Below are positions 45,840-57,778 of a DNA stretch of 64,000 bases, one piece after another. A program made the translations under genes and the position numbers. The notes beneath the pieces are model-generated. The model was given only the letters and a program-made list of their open reading frames with translations, was not told the origin of the DNA and did no database searches. Every line of letters starts with the position of its first letter. The first letter of the stretch is position 1. This DNA comes from Allacma fusca (Eukaryota; Arthropoda; Collembola; Symphypleona; Sminthuridae), in contig OX359246.1 in assembly GCA_947179485.1 (NCBI GenBank), positions 57,081,632 to 57,145,631 of the forward strand, given 5' to 3'.

Positions 45840-46052
45840 GAAATGTCTTGAATGAAAGTCGGGACATTTTTGGAAATATTCCTACCGGGTTCGTTAAGGA
45901 AAATCGACGAATTCGGAAATTTTTTGGAAATTTTGGTGGCGTGGACGTCGGGAAAACTCGACGAATTCGGAAATTTTTTGGAAATTTTGGTGGCGGGGAC
46001 GTCGGGAAAACTCGACGAATTCGGAACTTTTTGGAAATTTTGGTGGCGGGGA
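45840..46052. repeat. GC-rich minisatellite A, second array
   Basis: Three to four units of GGTGGCGGGGACGTCGGGAA and CTCGACGAATTCGG, in the same orientation as 37320-38110, and again preceded by GGTTAGTCGGG (also at 37269). The array ends exactly at the right edge of the 9.3-kb block. All open frames here are repeat artefacts. Confidence 0.85.
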
Positions 46053-46616
46053 CACCAGTCAGCGTATTGCAATTCATCTAAATATTAAGTTGAAATTCCC
46101 ACCTCTAATCATAATAAGTACGTATCCACTAAATTTTGGAAAACGTTGACAATAATATTGAAATTAGGCAGGTGGGAGTTCAAACGACATGCGACATCTA
46201 TCGTCTAATTTAAAAGACATTATACACACCCATTATAGTTAACGACATATCTGACTATTCTCGTTCTTAAGAATTAAGGTTTGTGGCAAGTTGATGTGAC
46301 CTATTGGATTGGTTATTGTAATTAATAAGAATAATTCAAACTATTTGAATTGATTTCAGGGATTCACCAATAAAAATTCAAAGTTCTGGTTTTGGATTAT
46401 GAAATTGATAATAAAAATCCGAAATTGGAAATAAGATGCTGACAATAAAAGCCAACAAATTTAATTGGATTAAAAGGTAATGGAACAAAAATCTGAAAAT
46501 TCGGATTGGATTAGCGATTTATAACCCACAGATATTTCCAAAAACCTCGATTGAATTATGGGATTAATGGATATTCTAAAAATTTAAGAAATTGATTAAA
46601 AAAACTTGAATTAGAA
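46053..46616. other. Intergenic, chemoreceptor-array flank
   Basis: 46053-46200 matches about 53833-53960. After that an AT-rich stretch with repeated TTGGATTA/AAATTC words replaces the missing exons 2 and 3 of pseudogene C. Confidence 0.5.
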
Positions 46617-46857
46617 AAGGAAAATCAGCCGCAACAAAATATTTCGGCAAGATCAATGATTGAATAAGTCGGAACAACAAGAAGCACCAGTGGAAAATTG
46701 AGACAAATAAATACAGATAGAAAAAATGACCTCTCCAACCTTCCCTTGTCTCACACATTCCTATCTTTATGTCAATTTTTAAAGGGAGAATGAGCAGCTT
46801 GCACATAAAGTAGTTAAAGAACTGAAGGCTCCAACTAATCTCTGTCTTTGTAAACAT
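46617..46857 (-). pseudogene. Chemoreceptor-like pseudogene C (exon 1 fragment)
   Basis: Begins with the same MFTKTEISWSLQFFNYFMCK start (ATG 46857-46855) and follows chemoreceptors A and B for about 80 codons up to FVAADFP. It then breaks into unrelated AT-rich DNA at about 46617. Exons 2 and 3 are not found downstream. The remaining fragment has no stop, so the truncation may be recent. Confidence 0.85.
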
Positions 46858-48480
46858 TATACTCCGAACAAACGAAAATGTACAAATTTATATTGAGTGT
46901 GGATCAAAATTTTCAAACCTTTAATATTGGAGATTTTCTACTGTGTGTTACATTATTCGTTCAACATCAGGAGTAAGAAATGTTGGTTGCTTGTGAATGC
47001 GTATAGAACGGTGAGATTCTTCCTCAAAATGAAGAGTTATACTTGTAAGCAAGAAAGAAATAGGAATAAAAATTATGTAATCTTTGCAAGCCTTAAATCC
47101 GCATGTATTAGTATAAATATGCCCAACCGAGACCGAGAGTGATAACAAAAAAAAGTCTATGTTGGGGTTTCGTATATTATTATCTTTGACATTTACAAAA
47201 CCAAGTGAGGAAGTAGTTTTAGTAATACTAAGTTCTCATAGTAAATTCTATTAGGATTTTTAATCAATGCTGCATGTAGATTCCATAAGGTATTGTTTTT
47301 ATTTATGACTGTGCCGTGCAAACATATATGTTAATGAAAAACCCGGAAAATGTCAATATTCCTCGACAGTCGTAATTGAATGGTCAATAAGAGTGCTGAA
47401 TCCACCCTGAAATTAGCTGTTGTCAAACTTAACTTTGTCGATTGGCTCAGTTTCTTCCAAGTAAAGGGCGTAACGTGGCATGTGTTCTTACATGCTAGAT
47501 AATCTTGTTAACATTACTTAGCAAATGAACAGGGATGGACAAAACGATTGACGTCCCTTTTGCCCACATAAGGAAGTAATTCATAAAATATTTGACACTT
47601 TTAGTTTGTAAAACGTTTTAAGTCCTTCGGTTGCGATTATTTTTACATTAACTGCAATCTAATTAAACTCAAATAAAATTCGATTTTTTTATGTGATTGC
47701 TAAGAAGGGTCAGCACGGGAACGTGCCATTCAAGGCACCCAGCTATTCATAGGTACTATAAACAATAGCTTTGGTACACTTTGGAACATTTCCTAAACAG
47801 ACGTTGTAATGGAGCAGCAATCTTTGATTACTATAAGACCGCTTCAGTGGATGTAGGGTCAAATGTGTATAGCGTTGAGTGAGCGAGATCTCGCATCTTA
47901 GGTGTGCGGAGGGAGATGCTTTAGTGTGATCTGGAGCTTCCCACTAAAGACCTGGAAATAGAATTTCGTTATCAGAGCAATCCTTTTTAATAAATTCGAT
48001 TGGTTACTGTTACAAGACTGGAGCCGTCAATCAGTTTTCCATATTTTGGCGCACGTCAGGAGTTTAGTCATTGGCAAACTGATTTTTTATTTATTTATTT
48101 AATGTTGGTTATTAATGGGTTGCATTGGAACCTATGAAATAGTCCGGTGATCTTTGGCACGAATTAGTTATTGTTGTCCTATCTTACAGCATTTGGGACA
48201 ATAATTCCTCCCCAAATGTCAGACTAACAACAATGTGATATGACAAAGGGTTTCTTTAATATTTAGTTGATCCAAACCGTATGAAATATTTCTTGATCAG
48301 GTACATGCAAAGGTTCGTACTTAGACCTCCTCCTGCGGGATAAAAACCTTTTTATTCTTTGCTTGCACTTGTATCAACAGCCCCTACCCTTGAGTGTATC
48401 AAATAGTAATTAAAACGTTTCCGAAAACAAAATCCAACAAAAAAATTTGAAAACACAGCATCTCGAGTGCAAACACATAC
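46858..48480. repeat. Duplicated 5' flank of pseudogene C
   Basis: Colinear with the flanks after 35228 and 52079 (for example GTCGTAATTGAATGGTCAAT near 47368). A stretch of about 450 bp near 47810-48240 has no counterpart in the other copies and is unrecognised. Confidence 0.65.
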
Positions 48481-48524
48481 ATACGTAAACATAATACTAT
48501 TTAACACAATCCATATATTGGGTT

Positions 48525-48610
48525 TACGTGGTTCACTTTATTCAACAAGCTAAATTAAATACAAGCTTTCGACATCTAACAGACTGTCATCTTCAGGCAC
48601 TAACAAGCAA
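48525..48610 (-). ncRNA. Retroelement tail-like motif with hammerhead-like core
   Basis: On minus, CTGAAGA is followed by a short stem (GACA/TGTC) around a 10-base loop and then GAAA (48596 down to 48567), the order CUGANGA-stem II-GAAA of a hammerhead ribozyme. It continues into GAATAAAGTGAACCACGTAA. Such CTGA-GA...CGAAA motifs are common in Penelope-like and other retroelement ends. Stem I and stem III are not convincing, so catalytic activity is doubtful. Confidence 0.35.
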
Positions 48611-49529
48611 GTGATAGATAAATTTGAACAACTGAGAAAAATATTATTATTTTAAAATATGATTATTTTCGTTTAGTGCATTTTTTAAAGATTAGTAGTT
48701 ATAATTTTCTGAATAAAAGGCTTCCAAGCATCGTCTAATTAAAAAAAATATTATTTGGTGACACCCGAGAAGATGCTCTGTTTCGTTAATTATTGCTCTA
48801 ATTTTTCTCATATCAAATGCTAGTTTTTTACATTTTAGAATCGTAAAAGCATCTTCGTTTTGGTGTTTTTAAAACCTCATTGTTTATTCAATTGTTTGAG
48901 GCCATATAAAAGTAATACATTAATAAAATTGTCATGAAGTTCAAATAATTTAATTAGTTGTTAATATTGGAAAGACTTTAAGTTAGGTTTCGAATATTGA
49001 AGGTTATGATTATGACAACCATAATTCACATTTTTAAACAATTTATTTTTAAGGGCCCAAGCCCTTGGTCGCCCATCATAAGATTTTACACACTAGCTTG
49101 CAATAATTAGGCAGACATTTGTACAAATTTTTATTAAAGTTGTTGTGGGGCAAGGCCTTTAAAAAACTGCAATGTATTAGGATAGGCAATTCCATAGACT
49201 CAAGGAAAAACTGAAAGGTATAAACAGCTTCAGATCTGATTAACTATACATGCTGAGTTATCCTCAAATCTTTTTTTCAAGGGGGCGGGGGGGGGGTAAG
49301 TGCATATCTACGCTTTGCGTTGTTTATGAAAACGGATATTTTTCAAAAGTTGAAAATGTTAATTTTTGCAAATCAGTAAAAACGCATCTTCGTACAATAT
49401 TTCTAGGGTAATTGTATATAAAACTTTATTGTTGTCTTTAAATTATTACTATTAAAATTAAAATTCATTGCAGCCAGACTTCCCTTCTGTTTCGGTGGAT
49501 TGCTTGATTGCTGGTACTACGAAGGAGTC
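48611..49529. other. Intergenic, nothing recognised
   Basis: AT-rich apart from a G-run near 49283-49300 (GGGGGCGGGGGGGGGG). No gene or RNA recognised. Confidence 0.4.
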
Positions 49530-50950
49530 GAATTAATTTTGTCAATCTTGATTAACTTCGTGTATGAAAAATCACTCTTCCGCCTTCAATAAATATTTTT
49601 TGTCCGCTGTACATCTTTGATTTCACAATTGACGCGCTCGATTCAGCAAAGACTCTCACTGATTAGAAGAAACCAGTGTACTATCCAAACCAAACGAGTC
49701 CAAAGACTCAACCTATATCTTACATCCTTCCTATATTTAAAATTTGGAATGAGCTCACATATTGGTCTACATTTCATTGACAAATTAGCTCAGCTTGTCG
49801 TCGAGAATGCTAAATAATTCATTAGGTGGTAAGGATAAATTTATTGAACCAGAGGATAAAATTACGGCTGGGATTACTAAAACGTTAGAGTTGCAGAAAA
49901 CTCCAGATGTTCCCATGCAACTAAAAAACTTACACAAAGTTACCAGGGAATGTAAGAATGAGAAGATTTTGGAGGAAGAGTTGCGATAGCCAACCACAAA
50001 AGCGACGGACAATTGGCCAAGCGAGGGATCAACCAATCAGCTTCAAAAGGGCAGAAAATGTTGTGAAGAAAAAGGACTGACATGGCGGATCCGAGCTGGA
50101 AGTATCCAATTCCTCCAAGGAGGAAAGACGTGCCCGAGAAGTTTTTTCGGTGGAATTATTAGTTTACAAGGAATTCGATGGGTTGAATTTGTATACTTTA
50201 CCATGAACTTTATAACAACCAGTGTTATTAGAAATACGCATTAAATTTCAATCAATTATAAATGGGCGCAAGTAAAATAGCCATTTAGTGAACGTAACAT
50301 TTATTTAATTATTGTTTGATTAGTTACAGAAAATTCATGAAATAAATCACCATTTTTGATTCTATGGAATTTAGCAACTTTGCGTTCCGGAAGAAATAAA
50401 TGGTCTTTCGTGCTGGAAATGCTCTATGTTTTTAAGTTTGACTACAAGAGAGTTATCGAAGGCAAGGTTTTGTTCTACCTTCAAAACTCTGAAACGACAC
50501 AACGCATTCTACACATCCCTACTTCTATGCTTGTCGTTACGGACAGACTAAGGGCGTTCTTTCGTTCTCTAATTAAATACTCTGCCTCATGTTAATGGGA
50601 TCGGAATATAAAAGTTTGAATTTAGTCACCTTGACCAAAGTCGGTAAAAGCAGGACAGTTTGTCGATCTCACCTTGGTATTCCCTGAAAACGTGCCCTGG
50701 TATTACAACGTTGATCAAAAGTGATTTTCGACTTCAGATTTCATAAATTAATTACCACAAGAAACATTATCTAGTCAGTCAAATAAGATAATTGTGACAA
50801 CGGAAATCTAATAGCTGATTGGCAACATTTCTTACAGCAAATCCTGTTTGAAAATCGAATTCTACTCAAACGAGAATTTTCTTCAAAGTGGTCGAGTTAT
50901 TCAGAGTTTCCACTACACCGAATATTTAGAACTTTTAATTCCAACTATAA
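49530..50950. repeat. Segmental duplicate, copy 2, split by about 700 bp of extra DNA
   Basis: 49530-49795 and about 50500-50950 match 32480-33260, but the two halves are separated here. The extra segment (about 49796-50500) contains a 64-codon frame (49795-49989, Lys/Glu-rich, unrecognised) and no visible terminal repeats or target duplication, so the origin of the insert is unknown. Confidence 0.65.
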
Positions 50951-51011
50951 GAAGGACTTTAGGCCTTGAAAACAGTACTACTTAAAACATTTAGAAATTA
51001 AGTCAACATAT

Positions 51012-52078
51012 TTAATGACCACGAGTTATTACAAGAAGCTTTGCTGTCTTTGTAATTACGAAATGGACGAATTCAGGTGATGATGTCCTTTCCAATGTTT
51101 TAAAACTTCCTACAAGAACATCAGTGGATGGTATTGCCATAACCATTCTACCAATTAGTTTTTGCGGATCTCCAGCTCGAAATGACAAGTGGTTTGAGCA
51201 CACCAGTATAAGATTCTTCAAAGAATTTATCTCTCTGCTCAGGCCGAAAGCTCTGTCGTACATGATTAATTATATATAAGGCTATCATTTGGGTTGACAG
51301 AATGCCAAAAGTTATTAGATGCATCTTTGAGGTATGCGCAAAACTTGTTGCACAGAATAAAGGAGGAGTATTGTGCATTTGATAAATACAACTTTAATTG
51401 AAAATACAATATTTTCAAAAACTTCGTTAAAAAACTTGATTAGAATTCCGAAACGTTTGCATTCAGAAATTGCTACGTAAATCCGACTCGTTGTCCTAAT
51501 GAGATCTTCACCACTGCAATAATTTGAGTACATAAAGGACTTTTAAATATTTTGATCCAAAATTTATAAATTAAGAATTTAATTCTGCTAAAAAAGGCTA
51601 GGTTTTAAGTGTGTATTCTTGCACCCTATTTTGGCTACAAGCCTCTTTAATAAAATCCTCGCACCCTTTAAATAGCCTACAAATAGGCCTATATGTAGGA
51701 TAGGCGGACACCTTTGATACCCGGTGTTGTGAACACTGATTCATTCAAAACGACTGCAACCATTTCAGTTTTATAATGTGCCAGGATTACAAACCAGTAT
51801 GATGTGTAAATGACGGACAGATACCTGCACAGGTGGAAAGGAAAATCAGCCTCAACAAAATATTTCGGTACGATTAATGATTGAATACGCCGGAACAGCA
51901 TGAAGCACCCGTGGAAAATTGTGACAAGTAAATGCAGATAGAAAAAATGACCCCTCCAACCTTCTCTTGTCTCACACATTGCTCTCTTTATGTCAATGTT
52001 TAAAGGCAAAATGAGTAGCTTGCACATAAAGTAATTATAGAACTGAAGGCTCCAACTAATCTCAGTTTTCGTAAACAT
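51012..52078 (-). pseudogene. Chemoreceptor-like pseudogene D (exon 2 lost, exon 3 frameshifted)
   Basis: Exon 1 (52078-51721, 358 nt as in A and B) and exon 3 (about 51513-51012) are recognisable, the latter ending RTLERTSSPEFVHFVITKTA. The 313-nt exon 2 is missing: between the two exons there is only a MITE fragment and about 60 bp of AT-rich DNA. Exon 3 has two frame breaks, near 51365 and near 51265 (502 nt versus 496). It cannot encode a full receptor. Confidence 0.85.
51590..51718. mobile_element. CCTATCCTAC-family MITE fragment inside pseudogene D
   Basis: GGCTAGGTTTTAAGTG...ATAGGATAGGCGGACACCTTTG is one end of the family seen at 33436 and 17070. It starts 5 bp past the exon 1 donor. 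The other end is truncated and no target duplication is present, so insertion was probably accompanied by the deletion of exon 2. Confidence 0.7.
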
Positions 52079-53633
52079 TATACTCCGAACAATTCAATAG
52101 TACTAAAATTTACACAACTTTATAATATTGGAGATTTTCTACTGAGGTTTCAAATTCCTTTAGCGTCAGTAGTAAGAAATGTTGATTGCTTGTGAATATA
52201 GTGGGATAAGATTCTTCGTCAAAAAGGAACATTTATAATTACTAGTAAGGAAAACTAAATTAGTAAAGAAAGTACATCTGTACTGTAATCCCTACAAGGC
52301 TTAAACCGCACGTATTAGTAATATGTCCAACCGAGTCAGAGTGAATACGAGGAAAAGGCTACGATGGTTTTTCTTATAGTGTTATCTTTGTGTTCGCAAA
52401 AACAAGTCAGAAAATAGCTTAAGCAATATTAAATTCTCATAATAAATTATATTATAATTCCCAGCCAACATTGCATGTACTTCCCATAAGGCTATATCTT
52501 AATTATGTCTGTGCTCATGCAAACACATGTCAATGAAAACCCAGAAAATGTCAACATTCGTCGACAGTCGTAATTGAATGGTCAATAAGGATGCTGAATC
52601 CAATCGGAGATTAATTGTGTTGTCAAACTCCTTAACTGTGTCGACTGACTCAATTTCTTGAAAGAGAAAGACTTAATCCTATGTTTGTGTATCATATATG
52701 ATTAAATGTTAGGTAATGTTTTTAAATATTGTAATATTAATTAGCAAATGTACAGTAAGGGACAAAACGATTGCCGTACCTAGCCCACATAAGGTAGTCC
52801 CTCATAAAACATTTGATACTTTCAGTTTGTAAGCATTTTGGGTCCAGCGAGCGTAATTATTTTTTACTTGGACTGCAGTAATATCAAACTCAAATAAAAT
52901 TCGAAATTTTGTGTTCGATTACTAAGAAGTGGCAGCAAAGGAACGTCCCATTCAAGGCACCCAGCTATCCGTAGGCACTAAATCTACTAGCTCAGTAATG
53001 TTTCAGAAAAATAGCTTTGGTACATCTGAGAACATTTCCTAAAGAGACGTATGTATGTCATGTGATAAAAGCTTTCTTTCTTATGTAGTTTGTTGATGAC
53101 AATAAAGTATCTAGACAGTATGAGATATTTGCTGATCAGATACATGTAGAGGTTCACACTTAAGTCTGCTCCGGATAAAATCATTCGTATCGTTTTCTTG
53201 CACCTGTACCACCGAACTCTACCCTTAAATTTCCCAAATATTTGATTAAGACGTTTTGGAAATAAAATAGACCTATTTTTTTGTGTGCAAAAATTTTATC
53301 AAGCATTTGTTTTGTCTGAAAACAATTACGCATGTAGTACATGTACAGATACAAGTAAGGTGCAATAATTGCTAGTGAAATGTTTCCGTGTGGTGGCTGA
53401 TGAATTTTATAACTAAAATAGCATACTAGTGCATGGAAACACATCCATTTGTGTACACAAACATTATTACATCTACTGTCGATTAGATTAAAAGTAATCA
53501 GTGGAAAGTGCAACCGAATGAGGATTACATTGGTATAAAGTCTCTTCATGATAGAATTTCATTTTGTAAACCATAGAATCGCAACTGGTTGTTCGATTTT
53601 TATAAATAGCTGGCCTCCAGGAACACGATGTTG
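52079..53633. repeat. Duplicated 5' flank of pseudogene D
   Basis: Colinear with 35228-36797; it provides the empty-site comparison for the 9.3-kb block. The 53181-53549 open frame lies in the flank and has only a shorter, broken counterpart at 36480-36758. Confidence 0.8.
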
Positions 53634-54851
53634 ATATTCAGTGAGGCTCCTCTCATGCAATTTTTCAATCCATTTACGACTGTGAATGTAAAATTCATTT
53701 GTGATCAGCACTACGTGCTAGGTCACTAAGGGGCGAAGCGTCGCTATATTACTAACTATAGGATGTAACAACATAAGCTAGTAATTATGCGCTCTACTAT
53801 AAATAATTTAAAAAATCAATGTCTATAGTTGTACCAGTGAATGTATTATATTAAGCTAAAAATTAATTAAAAATTCCCGCCTCTATTCATAATATCCACA
53901 AAATTTGGAAAAAGGCTTACAATAATATTCCAATTTACAGTTCACGCGACATGTACTGGTTCAAGGAAAAAACAATTTGTTGTTAACAAAAAATCCGACT
54001 ATAGATAGCGCATACTTTACTTTCCACTTTCTGTACATATGTATGTGTGTTTGCATGTGTAACACATGAAGTGCTTATATGTGACATCATTTAATTTTTT
54101 GAGATCAAGCGGATGACTCGATGTCCTTCAAAAGCAATATACTTCTTGCTTTTTATCTAATGTGTCCCTATAAACAGTTTGAGTGGTGGCCTGATATAAT
54201 CTGGGCCGACAACCAGACAACCAGCCAATTGCAGTAGGGACTTTCAGCTTCGCTTTGCTTCTCAAAACGTGATTTCCACTGTAGAGTGTGTATATTAATC
54301 GGGTACGAAGAATAAGAAATACCGGGTACAACTGGTGTACCTCTTGTTTGTGTATACATAAGGAAGTCACAAGAATGCAACTATCCAAACTAAAACGGAA
54401 TAGGCCATGTACGAATAACTGCTGGCTATTAAAGCTATAATTTGTTCATATATATAAATAAGTAATTAAATAAACATAAGTACTTCAGTACTTGAGAAAG
54501 TGGACATTATTTAAATTATATTTTATCATTTTTTTATGTAGTCCAAAAATATAAGAACATTTTGCAATAAAGAGTAAATTAACATACGATTGCGAGAGTA
54601 TTTAATTATTGCTCGTGTAGTACTTCGGTTCTGCCAGAAACAAGACGTCGTTAAGTTTTGGTTAATTATTATCGTAAAAACATTTACTTTTTTTCAGGGT
54701 TCAGAAATCACACCGATCTACTAAATTTCTTTAAATCTACATGAATAGTTGCGTTAACTGCGTTAAATCAACGTATTTGAGAAGAAAATTACGGTAATTA
54801 AGACAAAAGTACTTTCCTGTAGCAGATCTGCTGCCCTGTCTTACTTATTGT
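53634..54851. other. Intergenic; 3' flank of acid phosphatase 2 at right end
   Basis: 53634-53832 is unique; 53833-53960 matches 46053-46200. From about 54470 the sequence is acid phosphatase 3' flank, related to 24885 and 31590. No gene is supported. Confidence 0.5.
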
Positions 54852-56878
54852 CTAAACCGGAAAATAATGCCTATTTTGTCTTGCCGTCACAAATATTGCG
54901 AGGGCAATAAGTATACAGACAGTTGCAGCTGTTCCAATTATTCCGTAAATCCAGGAACTCCCAGCTGCATAATTTAAATAAACGAAGTAATCACTTGTCT
55001 CTTCAGGGTTAGAAAACAAGACTCAATAATGTAATTTGTCAAAAGGCAAATGTACCTGAAATATGTTCCACCGAGGCTTGTTTAATATTTAATAACACCG
55101 GGCTTCTGACCTGACATTCGCTTTCATAGTCAACTGGAATCAGAGTCTGAGTATTTTTTAAAAAGTTTGAGAGGAAACAGGGGTGACCGCAACCAGGTAG
55201 TTTCAGTTCTTGAGGCTCTCTTTGAGTGTCATTCCTGTAAAATATCTGAAAACATTCAAGACCAAATAAACTTAGATTTCTTGGCATAGTAATTAAAACA
55301 CATAAATACAGTCTAGTGTATTTATACTGTTTTAATTACTTTAACATGATCTTCCCTCTGGCGGCCATTTTGTGAATCTTGATGCAATTCGAACATCAGG
55401 GATGAGCCTAGAGGCGGGGCATGAAGCGCATGCGGATCGTATATATCCAGAAGACTCATGAATGCAAACATAATTCGGTCGTGTCCAGAGTAAAGGACCA
55501 TCTTTTTGGGATTTTCTTCTTGCAAGCCCTTGGTGACCAATCCTAGCAAAGATCCGCCGTACAATTTCCTCTCCTCTGGTAATTTGTAAATGGCCTTAAA
55601 AAGGTTAATGAGAAGGTAGCGGAAGTCATCCAGCTGTATCATTTCAACAGTCCAGTCTCTCAAAGGTAAACCATGGGTAGCCTTTAGAGAAAATGTTTAT
55701 CAAAACAAGATTATAATAAACTATTGAGTCAATTGTACTCAGTTTAAAAATATGATCTTTTTCATACATTATACTCTACTTGTTCCATAAATGAAAGAAA
55801 CTGGACGATCCGGTTTTGGATGCCGATATCTCGGTTCAGAAGAAGCTCATCATTAGTTTCCTTCACGTAGGTGTCTAGTAATTTTCCATTTCGCTGGAGC
55901 AGTCCATCAAAATAGGGAGTTATTGTGGTTTGCATTAACTGGCTAAGTCTTGGGCATGGTACCTTTGGCTGTAAGTACTGTAAAAATGTCCTCGATTTTA
56001 AACACAATTGCATAACACGATATTTAGTGCATCAGTAAAAATTCTTGAATCGCTTAAATTACTCGGTCAAGTTCCTCAGGGATTGCCCGAACTGGGATAG
56101 GTTCAAATGGAATTGGGTCATCTTCCCCGTTCCAGCTGGCTGCTTGATTGAATTCTTTGTACAAACCATAAGCAACGAGGCCAGCGCTTCGAATAGTCCT
56201 GTCTGTATCCGAACTGATGATCCTTGTTTCGTCGGTGTCAAAACTGGTCTTCACTAGGTTTGAGTACCTCTCGCGGATATACAAACCTAACTCGTACATC
56301 TGCTTCTTTCCTTTCTATAGGCAAAACAATAATAATGATTAAATGCTAAAACAATTTTTCTGCCAATGAGCTCCTTTTGCAGCATATAGTCACAAGTCAC
56401 AACATTATTCTGGCTCAATGTTTCCAACATAGTTTCACAACTGTAAGTTAAGCTAATGCAATTAATTTTATTGCTAGTATAACTATATACGTACCTATAA
56501 TTGCATCGTAATGAGAATATTTTTTCATGAAAAAATCCTAATTGCCTGTAAGAGCTTGTGCTGAATTATTATTTTTATTTATGTAATAATTGTAAACGCT
56601 ACCTCGGTTAGTCCACCTGTTGTGGTCACGTAAGATGCATCTGGAGTGCGTTGACCATGCCGAAAAATCTGTAACGGTTAACAAATTGAGTTGGAAGGGT
56701 TTTGAATCCAGGAATAAAATATTCTGGACAAAATAGACACTTAAATATTGTTGTACCGTGAGCTTTCACTAACAATGTGAATGGATTTCAAGCCAGTTGT
56801 TCCTAGTGTATTGACGCCAAATATAATTGCAAACAGGATGGTCACAAAAAATACGTTTAATATTATATGTGGCTTCAT
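54852..56878 (-). CDS. Histidine acid phosphatase, lysosomal/membrane type, copy 2
   Basis: Seven exons on minus: 56878-56774, 56668-56603, 56314-56063, 55977-55768, 55681-55340, 55245-55056, 54964-54852, giving 425 residues, one more than copy 1. Exons 2-7 have exactly the lengths of copy 1. It carries RHGQRTP (His39), IISSDTDRTIRSA, YSGHDRIM (His278-Asp279), FYRNDTQREPQELK and the Cys-rich PGCGHPC block. A C-terminal helix (IIGTAATVCILIALAIFVTA) is followed by a tail ending HYFPV, again a YxxPhi-like signal. The reaction is hydrolysis of phosphomonoesters at acid pH in lysosomes or after secretion. It is intact, with no frame breaks. The 5' flank carries a MITE insertion absent from copy 1. 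Confidence 0.9.
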
Positions 56879-57188
56879 ATTTTACCCAACGCTTGTAGAT
56901 GAACTTTTCTGCACAAAAATTCGGGTTGTGAACACAACAGGACTAGCTGTCAGACTGAAGCATTTTAACATTGAAGTATTTTAAGCTGTTCCAATGTCAA
57001 GCGATTTAGTATGACTTGATAATCTACCAAGTACCAGAGATTGCAAATACTCAACAACACGTGTACATATATGCTTGCGATAACGATTGATTAATTCACC
57101 CTTCATTCAAAACAACGGTCGTAAAATTGTCACATGAAGCGTGTGTTTGTTATCAGAATTAGTGCCGGAGGAATTGCTCAGTTTGTAG
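56879..57188. other. 5' flank of acid phosphatase 2
   Basis: Paralogous to 27306-27615. The 56781-56984 and 57134-57382 open frames are not supported as genes. Ends with the target duplication GTTTGTAG at 57181-57188. Confidence 0.5.
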
Positions 57189-57778
57189 TACAGCTCCTCA
57201 CGGGTCGAGTAGTTATCGATACCGTACTCGTACTTGGAACCGTGCTCCAGTTGTCGGGCCAAATTCCGAGGAGGTCAATCTCATTCTCAACCTCATTTAA
57301 TTCTGCACTATTCTCCGGTTCCATGATATTTTACGGCTATACGTACTTACTAACTACATTAGTACTCCATTCAGAGCTGTAAAACTAACTTATTGCAACT
57401 TAATCGAGTGTTGACTCAGCCATGCCTTTGTGGTTGCAACGTTTCATGCAATTCGTAGTCATTTTGCTTTTCCTTTTTCGCTTCGGAATAACGATATTTT
57501 TGTAATCAAGGTCAAATGAATGTAAACTATGTGCTGGAGGAAATCACTCGAGTATCGCGTATAAATCCAAGTACGGGTTCAAGAACTTTTGAACTTATGT
57601 CAGGAACTTGCACTCGTGCTTTGGTTTAACTACTTTGAACGTACTCGTACTCGCTCTAATACTCGTTAGAAATATATTCAAGTTCGAGTACGAAAACGGA
57701 TACTCGACCGACGAGTACAAGTACCAATTTTAAGTCGATACCGTACCCGACCCGTACTCGAACTCGTGAGGAGCTTTA
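57189..57778. mobile_element. hAT-like MITE with paralogous empty site (590 bp)
   Basis: Termini TACAGCTCCTCACG and (reverse complement of the right end) TAAAGCTCCTCACG differ at one position. An identical GTTTGTAG lies on both sides (57181-57188 and 57779-57786). Subterminal GTACTCG/CGAGTAC words are dense. The duplicate flank of acid phosphatase 1 has the single unoccupied sequence GTTTATAG near 27609, confirming insertion after duplication. Confidence 0.93.

Larger units (their letters stand above)
36798..46052. mobile_element. 9.3-kb block absent from the paralogous position (candidate large insertion)
   Basis: The flank of chemoreceptor B matches the flank of pseudogene D up to 36797 (versus 53633) and again from about 46053 (versus about 53833, ACCAGT...TATT...AAATTCCC). 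Between these points the other copy has only 199 bp of unrelated sequence. The block holds a GGAAGGC-rich segment, minisatellites at both sides, the zinc-finger/OTU/transposase-like gene, and the VPS4-like gene. The left edge starts CAGACATG, a hAT-like terminus. I found no target duplication or terminal inverted repeat for the entire block, so it may be a composite of several insertions or a deletion in the other copy. Confidence 0.5.

Noticed and set aside
45794-46088. Four short frames on both strands
   Set aside because: They are the second array of the same minisatellite.
49280-49302. G-run as a G-quadruplex or telomere-like element
   Set aside because: A single uninterrupted run without four separated G-tracts or a regular repeat.
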